Assembly (NCBI GenBank): GCA_034387635.1
Contig: JAOANU010000003.1
Coordinates: 620,001 to 684,000, forward strand
Direction of reading: 5' to 3'
From: Rhodosporidiobolus odoratus
Lineage: Eukaryota > Basidiomycota > Microbotryomycetes > Sporidiobolales > Sporidiobolaceae
Length of the DNA stretch: 64,000 nucleotides
Every line of letters starts with the position of its first letter. The stretch's first letter is position 1. Below are positions 45,782 to 56,460 of the stretch, piece after piece. The notes under the pieces are model-generated. The model was not told the origin of the DNA. It did not search any database and saw only the letters and a list, made by a program, of their open reading frames with translations. Position numbers and translations under genes: made by a program.

Positions 45782-48700
45782 ATGGGTGACTCGGCAGAGA
45801 TGGATCAGAGTACCTCGGTCTCCTCCCTGAGGGCACGCTTCGAGCAGATGAAGACATCGCAGCCTGCGACCCCCTCACCGCCGACAATCTCGCCGAAACC
45901 TTCCCGGCTTTCGCAGGATCCACCGCCTCAAGCCCCGCCGCCGTCTCATGAAGGCTCGCGGGAGGTCAGAAGGGCGTTCGAGATGGCAGAGCAGAGACAG
46001 GACGACGAAGAGGCGGTTGTCGAAATGCAGGGGTCTGAGCCGGAAGAGAGAGTTGAGTGGACGGCGGACCTTGAGAGGCAAGCCATCCCACCAGCGCGAC
46101 CCCCGAAGCCGTCTGCTCCCATAAGACCCCCAGCCATCATCATAGCGGCGCCCTCCCCTTCTGCAGCGTTTTCTAACACGCCAGAACTACCCGCTCCTCC
46201 GACCCCTCGTGCACTTCCACCACCTCCTCGAACCGGCCTGATCGACGCCGCACAACCTGACTCGGCTCCTCCCACCCCTACCGCAAGCCGTCCCTCCATA
46301 TCGCAAACACCCTCTCTTCGCCGTCCCGCCCCTCCGCCGCCGCTGCGACCCCGGCCGCCTTCCTCCGTTTCGTTCGTCGATGATCCCCTCCTTACTGCCG
46401 TGCCTGCTCTACCCAACTCTCAGCCCCAAGTGCTCTCCCCGCCACTCTGTCCAGCTCCTACAGCACTCTCGGTCCGCAGCCTTGCCTCTCGCTTCAATGA
46501 TCCGTCTCCCTTCTTCCGCTCAGCGTCTCCCGCGTCTTCGATGGGACGGTCGAACTCATCGTCTGCTTCAGATTGCGGGCGCGAGAATCTCAGCGAGGAC
46601 GAGGAAAGCGTGGCAACGCCGGAAGACGAGGACGGGCGAAGTACCTCGTCCGGTTCATTGTACAGCAGTTCGCCAGAAGGGTCGGTCCAGCTCAAGGCCA
46701 GACCGATTATTCCACCGCGACCAGCTCTATCCCAGTCCTCCCAGCCGCTAGCATCTCCTCGAGGTGTAGTTCCCCCTCCCCTCCCACGGCGCACTTCTAC
46801 TACATCCATCCATTCGTCCAACGGGTTCTCGGCCACTCGCAGTACATCCCCCGTCTCGATCTCTCCGACCGATGCTCGCTCCTCAGCCTCGACGCCTGCT
46901 CCCAGCGGTTCCTTCGCTCCGCCTACCCTTCTGTCTCCACCGCCTCGCCGGAACAGCGTACCCACCGGGGCACCTCCGGCCCTTCCAGCTCGCAAGACCT
47001 CGATCCATACACCCTCTGTTCCGCCCCGAACCTCGTCGGCCCCCTCACCCTCTCCCGCCGCAACGCCTACCTCCGCCTCGCTTCCGTACATTCCGCCCCC
47101 GCCTCCCACGCGTACTGCACCTTCTAGCGGAAGCATCACGCCCCGCCGACCCGACTTCGGGAACCCCGCTGGCGAAGATGGCTCCTCTGACGAGGACGAA
47201 GAGGACAACATATTGGCCAGATCGCAGGAATTTCCCGATTCCACCTTCGCCAACCGGCGACCCCCCGTACTTCGCAACCGCCGTCCAGTGCAGACTACAC
47301 ACGGACTCTCCGCCTTCGCCGTTCGAGGTCACCTCGTTGTTACCGCTCATCATCGCCTTCACTTCTGGAACCCTTCCGCCTCTTCCGCCTCCTCCGATCT
47401 CGTCATTGCCAACGATCAGCAAAAGTTCCTAGCGGTCGAATTCCGTGCTGCCGACGAAACTACGCCGGACGACGATGGTCGGCTTCTCTGGTGCGGTACG
47501 AAGGACGGTACTCTCTATGAAGTCGACACCGAGCATCGCGTTGTCGTCCAGCTGCGGCAGAAGCTGCACGTTGGAGCCGTCAACTGGATCTTCCGCGTCG
47601 GCCGGGCTATGGTCACGATCGACGACATGGGCAAGGTCCTCTACTGGGGTACATCGCGCGCACCAGACGGCTCGGAACGCGCCCCCGAGCTTTCAGCAGG
47701 TCCACACAAAGCTCAGCGTATGACGGGCGAGAAGCAGACCTGGGCAGCCATGATTGGCGACGAGCTTTGGGCATCGTCAGGACCGACCACCAAGCCCGGT
47801 TCTTCGGCAGTCTCAATGAGGAGCCCGCAGATTCGTGTGTACGATCCGTCTAGCGCGAAGGAGGGCGCCTTCTCCGTCCTTCCTCGACCCGTCGTGACAC
47901 CCGAGTCGGCGGGCCACATTGGCGCCGTTACTTGCCACGCCATCGTCCCGCACCAGGACCACCTCGTGTACCTCGGTCATGATAACGGGTACATTTCCGT
48001 CTGGGATCGAGCAAGTTACGCCTACCTACTTGTCCAGCGGATTTCGCCTTACTCGATCTCGGCACTGTGTGGGGTGCGGAAGTACCTCTGGGCTGGATTT
48101 CGTACTGGGGTCGTGCAGGTCCTCGACGTCTCCAGCGAGCCTTGGGTGGTCAACAAAGCGTGGAAGGCGCACAAGGATCCTGTCATCCGCTTGACCGTCG
48201 ATCCGGCGTCGCTGTGGAAGGTGCGTTCTGCCGCCGTGCTGTTCTGCCCTCCGTCCCCTAGCTTTACCGTCACTCAGCCACTTTTCTACTTTGCAACACC
48301 GGCTAACTCCCTTTGTCAAAACAGGACGAAACCCTGCAAGTAGCGAGTGCATCGCACAACGAGGTCTGCCTGTGGGACGGTTTCTTGCGAGACGATTGGC
48401 TAGGTTCGTCTCTCCTCCCGCGTTTCGTCTTCCAGCGTGCGAGCTTACGTCGTTTCTTGCAGATTCCGAGCTTCATCTTCGCCAGCCCGACTACTGCACC
48501 TTTCGCACCATCCGCACACTCAGCGTCAGCTGGAACATCGATTCTTGCCGACCGAGCGACTTGCACGGCTCGACCGAGAACCTCGAGTTTCTCCAGCAAG
48601 CCATCACCAGCGCTGGCACTCCGGAGATCATCAGCTTCGGTTTTCAAGAAGCTGTGCGTTCTTACGCCCCATCACGTCCAGGCTCATCCCATGGCTAACT

Positions 48701-50116
48701 CGGTTTCTGCCCATGCGCAGATCGACCTGGAGAACAAGAAACTCACGGCCAAGTCGATGCTCATGGGCAAGAAGAAGACTGAGCAGAAATTGTCGGACGG
48801 TCTCTCCTCCGCTTACCGACAGTGGCACGACAAGCTTGTCCAGGCTGTGCGGCTTGCAATGCCCGCTGACTCACCTTACACGGTGGTCCATGTGGGTGAT
48901 CTCGTCGGCGCAAGTCCATACTTTCTTGAACCTCACCACTCTTCCTTGTCTGGTCTCGATTCACAGATAGCTAACGTGAGGCCTTCGTCACGCCGCAGCT
49001 ACTCTCCTGTATTTTCGTCAAGAACAGCGAGATGCATCGCCTACGAGACATAGCGCTTATCACGGTCAAGACGGGCCTCGGAGGCCGGCATGGAAACAAG
49101 GGAGCAATTCTTTCACGTTCGTTGGCTCCTTTCCCGAATTTCCTTTCCTGCCGACTGACCTCCGGTCTGTCCACCCAGGTTTCGTCTTCGACGACTCCTC
49201 TATCTGCTTCATCAACTGTCATCTCGCCGCCGGCCAGTCTCATCGCCGACAACGCGATCGGGACCTCGCACAGATCCTGGAAGAGAAGGCCAATTTCTCC
49301 GAGTTGGGCTCGTCCTCCCCAGGCGCATACGCGCCAGGAAGCTCAGGAACGATGGTCTTTGACCACGAGCTTACTATCTTGAGCGGTGACCTTAACTACC
49401 GTGTTCGTCTCATTCGTGATGCCCTTCCTGCACGGGTACTGACCGACTGCTTGCCTATGCAGATCGACGCTCGCCGCGATGTCGTCGTGTCCGCTGTAGC
49501 AAGCGGCAACTCAGAGTCCCTTCTTCAGCACGACCAGCTTCTGCAGAACCTTGCTACGAACCAAACCTTCCGACTGAGGTCCTTCAAGGAACCGGCAATC
49601 CACTTTCCTCCCACCTACAAGTGCATTCGCCTTACTAAGCCGGTGCGACTTTATACTGACGCCATCGCTTTCGTCTCCAGGTACGACCCGGGGACGGATC
49701 AATACGACTCATCTGCGAAGAAACGCATTCCGGCTTGGTGTGACCGCGTTCTGTACCGTCAGTACCACTCTCCCGAGCGGTGTACCTCGGCCTTCTTCTG
49801 ACGAAGTCGTTCTCTGCAGGCGCCGACCGGGCAGACAAGGTCACTCCGCTGCAGTACAGGCGGTGGGAGGTCAACGTCAGCGAGTGAGCACTTTTCTCAG
49901 CCTGATGCTCCATCCCCTTGGGTGAACCGATCCAAAGTGACACGGTTCCCTCGTCCGACATCCAGTCACCGTCCTATCTCTGCCGCTTTCGACCTGCGTA
50001 TAAAGTCGGTCGTGCCCGAGAAACGATCAGCAGTCTGGGCTGAAATCGAGGCGAGTTGGTTCGCCGTCGAGGGCAGTATCTTGCAGGAGATGAGGGAATA
50101 TTATGCAGGCAAATAA
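45782..50116 (+). CDS. Inositol polyphosphate 5-phosphatase with N-terminal proline-rich region and beta-propeller
   Basis: Large first exon to 48220, then 48325 onward with about eight short introns. Residues 1 to about 480 are Pro/Ser-rich and disordered, with many PPPP-type SH3/WW ligands. A WD-like beta-propeller follows: LSAFAVRGHLVVTAHHRLHF, RLLWCGTKDGTLYEVDTEHR, HIGAVTCHAIVPHQDHLVYL, LASASHNEV-type strand ASASHNEVCLWDGFLRDDW. The C-terminal catalytic domain has all the signatures of the Mg-dependent 5-phosphatase fold: SVSWNID, IISFGFQE, TGLGGRHGNKGAI, FINCHLAAGQSH, LSGDLNYR, KKRIPAWCDRVLYR and SDHRPISAAF. It is expected to remove the 5-phosphate of PI(4,5)P2 or soluble inositol phosphates. 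ATG at 45782 preferred; 45683 would add 33 residues. Confidence 0.88.
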
Positions 50117-50364
50117 GGACGTTTGCGTGCTCACAGACACCTTAGGCAGGATGTGCGGCTCTTCTTTCGTCTTAGTATCTCTTTTGTCTCCGTTTTCTTG
50201 ATCCGTGGGCCCAATCTGTACTTGCGAAATAAGCGTAGCTGTGTCGAAACAAAGTCAATCTGAGTCTATGAAGTATACTGACTGGATGCGATGCGAGTGG
50301 GTATGCAGGAAGAGTACAAAATGAAAGCCCAGTGTCCGTCTCTTCCGGCCGCGAGCTTCTCCTG

Positions 50365-51460
50365 TTAGGCATGGCTATTCTTCCACAACCTCTTCACTTC
50401 TTCACCCATAGCCTCACTCTCAAGCACCCTCGCCACCCTCTGTTCCACCTCCGTCTGCACTTCCTCAACCGTACTTTCCGCATCCACGACGGTCCAAACC
50501 CCTTCGTCCACGCTGTCCCCTAACCGCCTGAACTCCTTCTCGACCGCGAGTTGCACTTCGGTGGTCTCGTAGCGCTCTTGACCGAACCCACCACGGGTTG
50601 CGGCGGCGGAAGGGGAGATGGAGAGGTAGAGGACTAGGTCGGGTTGGGGGAGTCCGACGTCGGGGGCTTGACACCATGTCCATGAAAGGCCCTGCGCAGG
50701 GGGAGAGCATACGAGCGTCAACTCAATATGAATGGGGGCGGGAAGCAGGTGGGCGAAGACGAGGAACGCACTTTGATTACCGAGAATGCGATACCAGAGA
50801 AAGCGTAGCGATCGCAAACGACGGTGATACCATTGTTCAAATCTTCCATAATCTTGTTACTGTTCGTCAACAGCAACCTTGTCAGCCTCGTGACTACATG
50901 AAAGATACAGCAAGCAAGAACCGCCGTCGAGGGGGAAAAGAACGCACGCCCTTTCCCACCGATTTGCCGAGAAGAGCAAGTGAATCGCTCGGTCGTCGAG
51001 GTCAGCCTTCTGGGAGAGGTACGAGTCGATCATTTTGCCCGTCGTCAGGGTGCGGTCTGCGTAAGACAGAAGCGCGATGGGCAGTTAAGGCGAGTTGAGA
51101 AGGCGAAAAAGGGGGAGGGGAAAAGGACATTGTGAGTGTTGCGCGCCCCTGCTGCTTGACAAACCGGCTACTCTGGCGTCCTGGGCTGTCGCAGCCCTCC
51201 TCAGCGCTGCGCCCCCCCCCTACATCGAGTCGTTCCCCTCCTCATCACCGCGCCTCGACGCACCTCCTTCGTACCAGAAACCTCATTGACGCACCAGGAA
51301 ACCTTGCAGCCACAGCTTGCACCCCTCTTGCATTCAGTCCCTTTACCAACTTTGCGACCTGGGTGGATTTGCCGCTTCTGTCGAGACCTTCGAAGACGAT
51401 GAAGGCGCCGCGTCGTTTGGTGCGAGTTGCGGGGGTTATTGAAGAGGTAGCAGCTGACAT
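50365..51460 (-). CDS. CDC8: Thymidylate kinase (dTMP kinase)
   Basis: P-loop at the N-terminus: GAFIVFEGLDRSGKSTQVAK. The second exon, after a TTACGCAG acceptor, has TTGKMIDSYLSQKADLDDRA then IHLLFSANRWE (LID/NMP region). The DRY/DRW block is GITVVCDRYAFSGIAFSVIK, ending at a GTGCGT donor, then GLSWTWCQAPDVGLPQPDLV. The C-terminus is ESEAMGEEVKRLWKNSHA with stop at 50365-50367. It phosphorylates dTMP to dTDP for DNA synthesis. The ATG at 51460 (MSAATSSITPATRTKRRG) gives normal length. An in-frame ATG at 51619 would add 53 residues, possibly a basic targeting sequence. Confidence 0.9.
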
Positions 51461-51731
51461 AGTAGATCCTGAAGAAGCGCCTGGAGAGCTAGCGAAAGTG
51501 GTTGGGTGAGGTCGACGTGAGCGAGATGCGCTAAAAGACGAGAGGAGAAGAACATGAGTTTCGTTGTTTGCCCACGACATTACGAAGATAGACAGTCTTT
51601 CAGTTACTACAGCAAGCACAACACAGCACAGAGTACGTCAAACGCGAACAACATGCGCCTTGAAACAACGACGAAAAGACAGCATCCCGCATCGACCTGA
51701 AGCCAACTGCAGCTCTCATGGCCATCCTGAC

Positions 51732-53416
51732 CTATTCCCAGCCATCCAGCCCGTAGTCCCCTCCACCCAGGTTGTCAAGTTCCGCTCTAATGGCCGAACG
51801 AGCCAGAATGTCGATTTCGCTGTGAAGCATTTTCATGATTTTCTGCGAAAGGAGTGGAAAAGGTCAGTCATACAAGACAAGACGAGTCACAGTCCGCCCG
51901 TCTCTCCAGCACACTGGACACAATCAGGGCCGACCCGCACGCACCTTGAGCTTCCCATCAATCTTGAATACCACATCCGCTAATGTCGAGCTGAGGGCAC
52001 CACCTGCGCCCGAGCCGTTGGCCCCAGATCCTGGCAGGCTGGTTCGCGCGCCTGGCGGTGGCGGAAAGTTGCTCGAAGGTGGGGCAGGTGTGCCAAGGTA
52101 GGTGTAGATCTTGTGGTAGATTTCAATGAGCATGTCGCAGGTGGTTATAAGGACTTGGAAGTAATCGAGGTCGAAAGGCTGTGAGCGGGCTAGAATGAGT
52201 CTGATGCCGACGATATCTTGGCGCGTCTCAGACTGCAACGACAGCAGCTATGAAGGAGGAGTAAAGGACAATCACGCTCACAATATTGGGTATCAAGAGG
52301 TAACTCGCTTCTCCTCCTTCTTGCGGCAGTCCCATGGAAAATTCGGCACCACCGCCACCTGCTGATGTTGATGACAGTCCTACCGCTCGTCGGCTTTTGC
52401 TACCGACCTTGAACAAGCTTTTCGGGGGCTGCGAAAAGGGGCGAAACCGTAGGTCAGCCCTGCATGCAACGCAAAAATGGAAGATCCAGAGTCAGCAGAG
52501 GTTAAAAGTTATAGGCGCACATTCTTGCCCCCGAAACGCTCGTCCGGTATCGCCTCGTACTCCTGGACGAGGTTTGACAAGCTTCGAAGGAAATCTTGGG
52601 CCGGTGCAATGTCGACTAAAGAGGCGAGAGACATGCCGAGAACAGCAAAGCGTGTTGACCTGAAGTACGTTCACGATCAGCGACCCGGCCAATAGCGTGT
52701 TTCGCAGGGAGCGAGGGCAAGACTGACCGATTCCGCATTTTATCGTTGGGAAAAGTCGCTCGCATGTCGTCCGTCGTCAGCAGGATTGTCTGCACGAAAA
52801 GGCATCAGCCTGATTCGTGACAGTGAAAAAGGAGGGTGAACGCACGTTGAACCAGTAGACCCTTCCCTCTCCCGCGTTTTTCAGATAAGTCCACGCCGTG
52901 ATCCTTCTGCCAACAAGTCGGCGCAGCGCATCGAGCTGACTTCCAAGGCTTGCGCTTGGAAGGTTGGGTACGCTGCCGAGTCCGGCTCCCGACGAGGTCA
53001 CGGTCGAGACGGAGGCGATTGAGGCGGCGGACGAGACGAGGGAAACATGCGAGGCGGCAGAGGTTGAGGACGAGGGGTAGGTCATGCCTGCCGCGGTGAC
53101 TCCTTCGGGGCTTGTATGACTGTTCAAGGAATGTATTGAGCTGGGGGAGGAGCTTGTAGCAGTACTGGGTACGAAGTCGAAACCCAAGTAGGTTAGTGAT
53201 TCAAGGGGAGGAGTTGGTGCGGCGAGAGACTGTCGAACCGCGTCTCCGGTTGCACAAATAAGCGATAGCTAGAGGGTAGACGACTGATCGTGTATATGTG
53301 CAGAAATCAGCTGTCAGCGTGCTTGGAAGGTCGATCAGGTAAAGTGCAGTGGACGAAGGTTGCCAGAAGCGGCTCACCTTTCTACGACCGCGAGGACGGA
53401 CACTACTGGACTCCAT
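51732..53416 (-). CDS. Conserved fungal protein of unknown function
   Basis: Seven or so exons assembled in phase. The tiny first exon (53416: MESSSVRPRGRRK) is followed, after a CCTCTAG acceptor, by LSLICATGDAVRQSLAAPTP and PLESLTYLGFDFVPS. A Ser/Thr-rich insert follows, then LRRLVGRRITAWTYLKNAGE then GRVYWFNV, TILLTTDDMRATFPNDKMR, TRFAVLGMSLASLVDIAPAQ, SYLLIPNI, FDLDYFQVLITTCDMLIEIY then HKIYTYLG, LADVVFKIDGKLK, and KIMKMLHSEIDILARSAIRA ending GLDGWE. The mix of conserved blocks and a Gly/Pro/Ser-rich loop looks like a protein widespread in basidiomycetes, but I know no function. Helical C-terminal half; no membrane segment. Starts only 118 bp from the divergent gene at 53535. Confidence 0.7.
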
Positions 53417-53534
53417 CACTACCAGCCACAGTACTCTCTTACAAGGCAACCAGCAATCGCCGCCCTGTCCGGACCGGAGGCCCTTCCGCTCATCTCCCCA
53501 CACCTTCCCCTCGACTTCACCTCATCGGGCTGCC
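53417..53534. promoter_or_regulatory. Very short shared divergent promoter
   Basis: 118 bp between two divergent ATGs, the shortest head-to-head spacing in the window. Confidence 0.5.
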
Positions 53535-54312
53535 ATGGTACTACAAGACCGGTACAAAAAGCAGGCCTCAAGGCGCTACCAGCGCGCTCACGCCACAGAG
53601 CTCACAGAGGAGGACACCGCTCTTCGAGCCGCTCTCGATGAGGCCGACAAGCGACGGCTAGGCAGCAACGCAGATCGTTACCGCGAGGATGACGATCAGC
53701 TCGCAAAGGCAAATGGAGATGCGGGGCCTTCCGCTGGACCGGCGGGTGCGGCCGGACAGGGAGCCGAAGACGAAGTCGACGAGGAAGAAGGTGCGTTTTT
53801 AGGTTCGCCGTGCGGCGAAAGGCTGTCCGGATGCAAACGAGGCATACTCTATTCCGCAGAAGCACGCAAAGCTGCCGAGCTGGCCGAACTCGAAGACTTT
53901 CGCTCAAGACAACGCGAACAGCTTCTGCAGCAGCCTTCTCGACCAGATTCAGCAGACGAAGACGACGACGACGTGGACCATTCGTTCGCGCATCTGCGGA
54001 TAGGTGGAGTCAAGGGAAGGCCACGTATCAAAAGTCCGGTCAGTGAGGACGGAGACGAGGAGTTGAAGGCTATGCAAGACGAAGCGAGGCGAACTCAGGC
54101 AATTCGCGGTTAGACTTGTCTTTCGTCCGCCTTGATTCTCTTTTCTGACCCTCTTGTAATTCGACTCAGACATTAAAGATCGCTTCGCGGGCGGCGCCCG
54201 TCCATTACCTTCTTCCTCCTCATCCCCATCCGCCCGACCTCTCACCCTCCCGCCGAAACCCGGCGTCAAAACAGTAAAGGGCGGCCAAGACTTCCTCGAT
54301 ATGCTGTTGTAA
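53535..54312 (+). CDS. Small acidic/basic charged protein of unknown function
   Basis: Three exons: from 53535 to a GTGCGT donor near 53790, then from an ATTCCGCAG acceptor near 53857 to about 54110, then from about 54171 to the TAA at 54310-54312. It starts MVLQDRYKKQASRRYQRAHA and is highly charged throughout (TEELTEED-like helices, RKAAELAELEDFRSRQREQL). It ends KPGVKTVKGGQDFLDMLL. About 215 residues, mostly helical or disordered. The C-terminal DFLDMLL looks like a short linear motif. Family not recognised. Confidence 0.6.
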
Positions 54313-55226
54313 GCGACATGTCCCCTCACTAACACCTAAGGCAGCCCTTTTCGCCATGCATGGATCTGTTCTGGCACACCTGCTCGCCCGTCCCTTTACA
54401 AGAGGCTGGACAGTTTTCGCCAAGGTTCCTTCGGCAGCTGGCTTGCTACAAGTCACGTTTCTCGAGCTTCCCTATCTTGTATGCGTACAAGGTGGTGCGC
54501 GCCATTGGGCAGTACCGCGCATCCGACGTCGTTCTACTCGACATCTTCTTGCGCCCATCGATGTGTCGGCCTCGGTTCTGCTTTTGGCCACATCTGACGG
54601 GAGCCCAGTCGCGCTCGCTCAACGTGCCCGAGCATCTCGCCAAGGCGGCTCGATATGGGAGTTGCCCTCATTGTTCTCGATGCGTGATATGGGGAAGAAA
54701 GGCCAGATTAGAGCAGGCGAGTTGGCTCGCAATCGGCAAAGAAGCGTACGTACGCCTCTGTAACGCTCCTACATTGACGAAGCCCTCTGATGTGGTGATG
54801 TATACCTCGTGCGCTGCCCCCCCAGCTGCTGTCGCCCTCACAAGACCTCAGGACGAGGCAGAAGAGCGGCGCGTCGAGGTCGCGACTATCTGGATTTTGT
54901 GGAGCCACGCTTTTTCGCGTGCGCTGTCGCCCGCGGGGATTTGCACCCTTCCTGTCTCATCAGCTTGCAAGCCTCGCACCAACTTTGAGGGTGCGTGAAC
55001 TTTTGTCAAGGAGCAATCCCCTCCTGCACCGCTCTCTTCCTCCTATTCTACTGCTGTCCCCGTGACCAAACCCCCCACTCTCCTTCACACTCTGTCTTTC
55101 GCTCTTTACCCACCTCGCGCTCAACCCGAGAAGCCTCGGACCACCAACATCTAGACCCTCATTCACCGACAAATCTCCGGATCAACATCTTGCGCCCCCA
55201 CTTTCCTGCAAGTCAGCCCGACAAAC
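54313..55226. other. Unassigned 0.9-kb region with a 212-codon open frame
   Basis: Between two plus-strand genes. A frame from 54360 to 54998 (MDLFWHTCSPVPLQEAGQFS..) is open for 212 codons and a second overlapping frame for 135 codons. Neither has motifs, and Cys, Trp and Arg are over-represented as in chance frames of GC-rich DNA. It could hold a rapidly evolving gene. The CT-rich part from about 55000 is the likely 5' UTR of the next gene. Confidence 0.3.
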
Positions 55227-56180
55227 ATGGTCTCTCCCATCTCTACTGCCGTCTCCCCTCGCCTCGCTGCACACGCCCGCACAGCCAGTGATATCAAACT
55301 CGCCAACCTTAGCCTCGACGACGAGATGAACCCATTCAGCTCTGGCGCCTCCCGCTTGGACGACGACGACCTCCTCGACTCACTGCCAGATCTGGGCCAA
55401 GGCGTGCTCGAAGAAGCGGAGGAGTCTTTCAAGGACCTCGCACACGCCGCCCTCGTCTTCGCTGCCTCCCCAGACCCCTCGTCCCGCCTTCCCTCCCCGG
55501 CACCCCGTCCTCGCCAGCCTACTCCGTCCGCCGACATCTACGCCGACCCTTCCTACTTTGCACTGTCGAGGCGAAGTCTGTACGCGGATGGCGGCGACTC
55601 GAGCTGGTCAAGTGCCGCGAGCACTACCTTCCCCGCTTCGTCGACGCCGTCTCTCTGCGAGGACAACGGTTCGGACTTTACCTCCTCCATCCAGTCCACG
55701 CCGGCCCACTCCCCCCTTCCTAGTGACGGCGAGTACTTTACCACAGCGTACACCGCTTCCTCGCCGAACCTTTCTCCTCATCCTCCCAGTTCTGCCGGAC
55801 CTTCCTCCCTCGCCTCTCGCCGCTCCAAGGTCTCCCCCTCCGCCCTACACCTCGACTTGGCCTCTCCCACCTCTTCCTCGACCCATCATACTCTGCGCAC
55901 GGCCAAGTCGTTCTCCTTCGCCCCTCGACCTACCGGTTCTTCCGCCTTTTCTCCCGTCGCCGACGACAGTTCGTCTCTCTCTCCACCCAGAATTCGCAAA
56001 CCTCGCTGGATGCGCGAGTTTGAGGACATTGCTGGCCTCTCGTCCTTATCAGCGGCAGCGGCGGTCGAAGAGATCAACTTCAGCAGGAGAAGGAGTCGGG
56101 AACGGAGTGCCAAGACGGGCGAGCCAGGGAGCCCGGTCATGCTCAAGCCGAGGAAGGCTAGCTACGGGTTTGCATTCTAG
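55227..56180 (+). CDS. Serine-rich disordered protein of unknown function
   Basis: Intronless, 317 codons, unusual for this window. MVSPISTAVSPRLAAHARTA starts a Ser/Pro/Ala-rich chain. An acidic patch (LDDDDLLDSLPDLGQGVLEE) comes early. The only ordered-looking part is near the C-terminus: PPRIRKPRWMREFEDIAGLS followed by an Ala-rich helix and a basic stretch (RRRSRERSAKT). It ends LKPRKASYGFAF. Many SP and RxxS sites suggest a phosphoregulated protein. No family recognised. Confidence 0.6.
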   Translation: MVSPISTAVSPRLAAHARTASDIKLANLSLDDEMNPFSSGASRLDDDDLLDSLPDLGQGVLEEAEESFKDLAHAALVFAASPDPSSRLPSPAPRPRQPTPSADIYADPSYFALSRRSLYADGGDSSWSSAASTTFPASSTPSLCEDNGSDFTSSIQSTPAHSPLPSDGEYFTTAYTASSPNLSPHPPSSAGPSSLASRRSKVSPSALHLDLASPTSSSTHHTLRTAKSFSFAPRPTGSSAFSPVADDSSSLSPPRIRKPRWMREFEDIAGLSSLSAAAAVEEINFSRRRSRERSAKTGEPGSPVMLKPRKASYGFAF

Positions 56181-56460
56181 ACGCGTGTCGGAGAGGCATT
56201 GAGGAGCGGCGGATCTTGTCCTATTGTTGTCGTTTTATCGCATAAATTCGCATCTCTGGAATACACTTTGCTGTTGGACACATCTCCCTCGAGGTCATCG
56301 TGCCGGATACGTCTTCAGAATGCTGGCGAGGATGGGGAGCAGAACAAGGCTACGAAGGCTGTCGGTGTCATTTTTGCCGAAATGTCCGAATGGCGCCATT
56401 CTCTCCTTGGACCTTCGCCCGTCTCTGGTTCGTCTCGCACCCGCTCAACCCGACTGCACC

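Noticed and set aside
46420..47277. 285-codon minus-strand frame opposite the 5-phosphatase head
   Set aside because: Shadow of the proline-rich plus-strand exon; Gly/Arg/Ser composition as expected from the reverse complement of Pro/Ser codons.
53749..54120. Possible extension of the 53535 gene past 54312 by a GTAAGC..AG intron of about 32 nt
   Set aside because: The intron would be too short and the frame DFLDMLL-stop ends naturally; downstream sequence lacks matching character.
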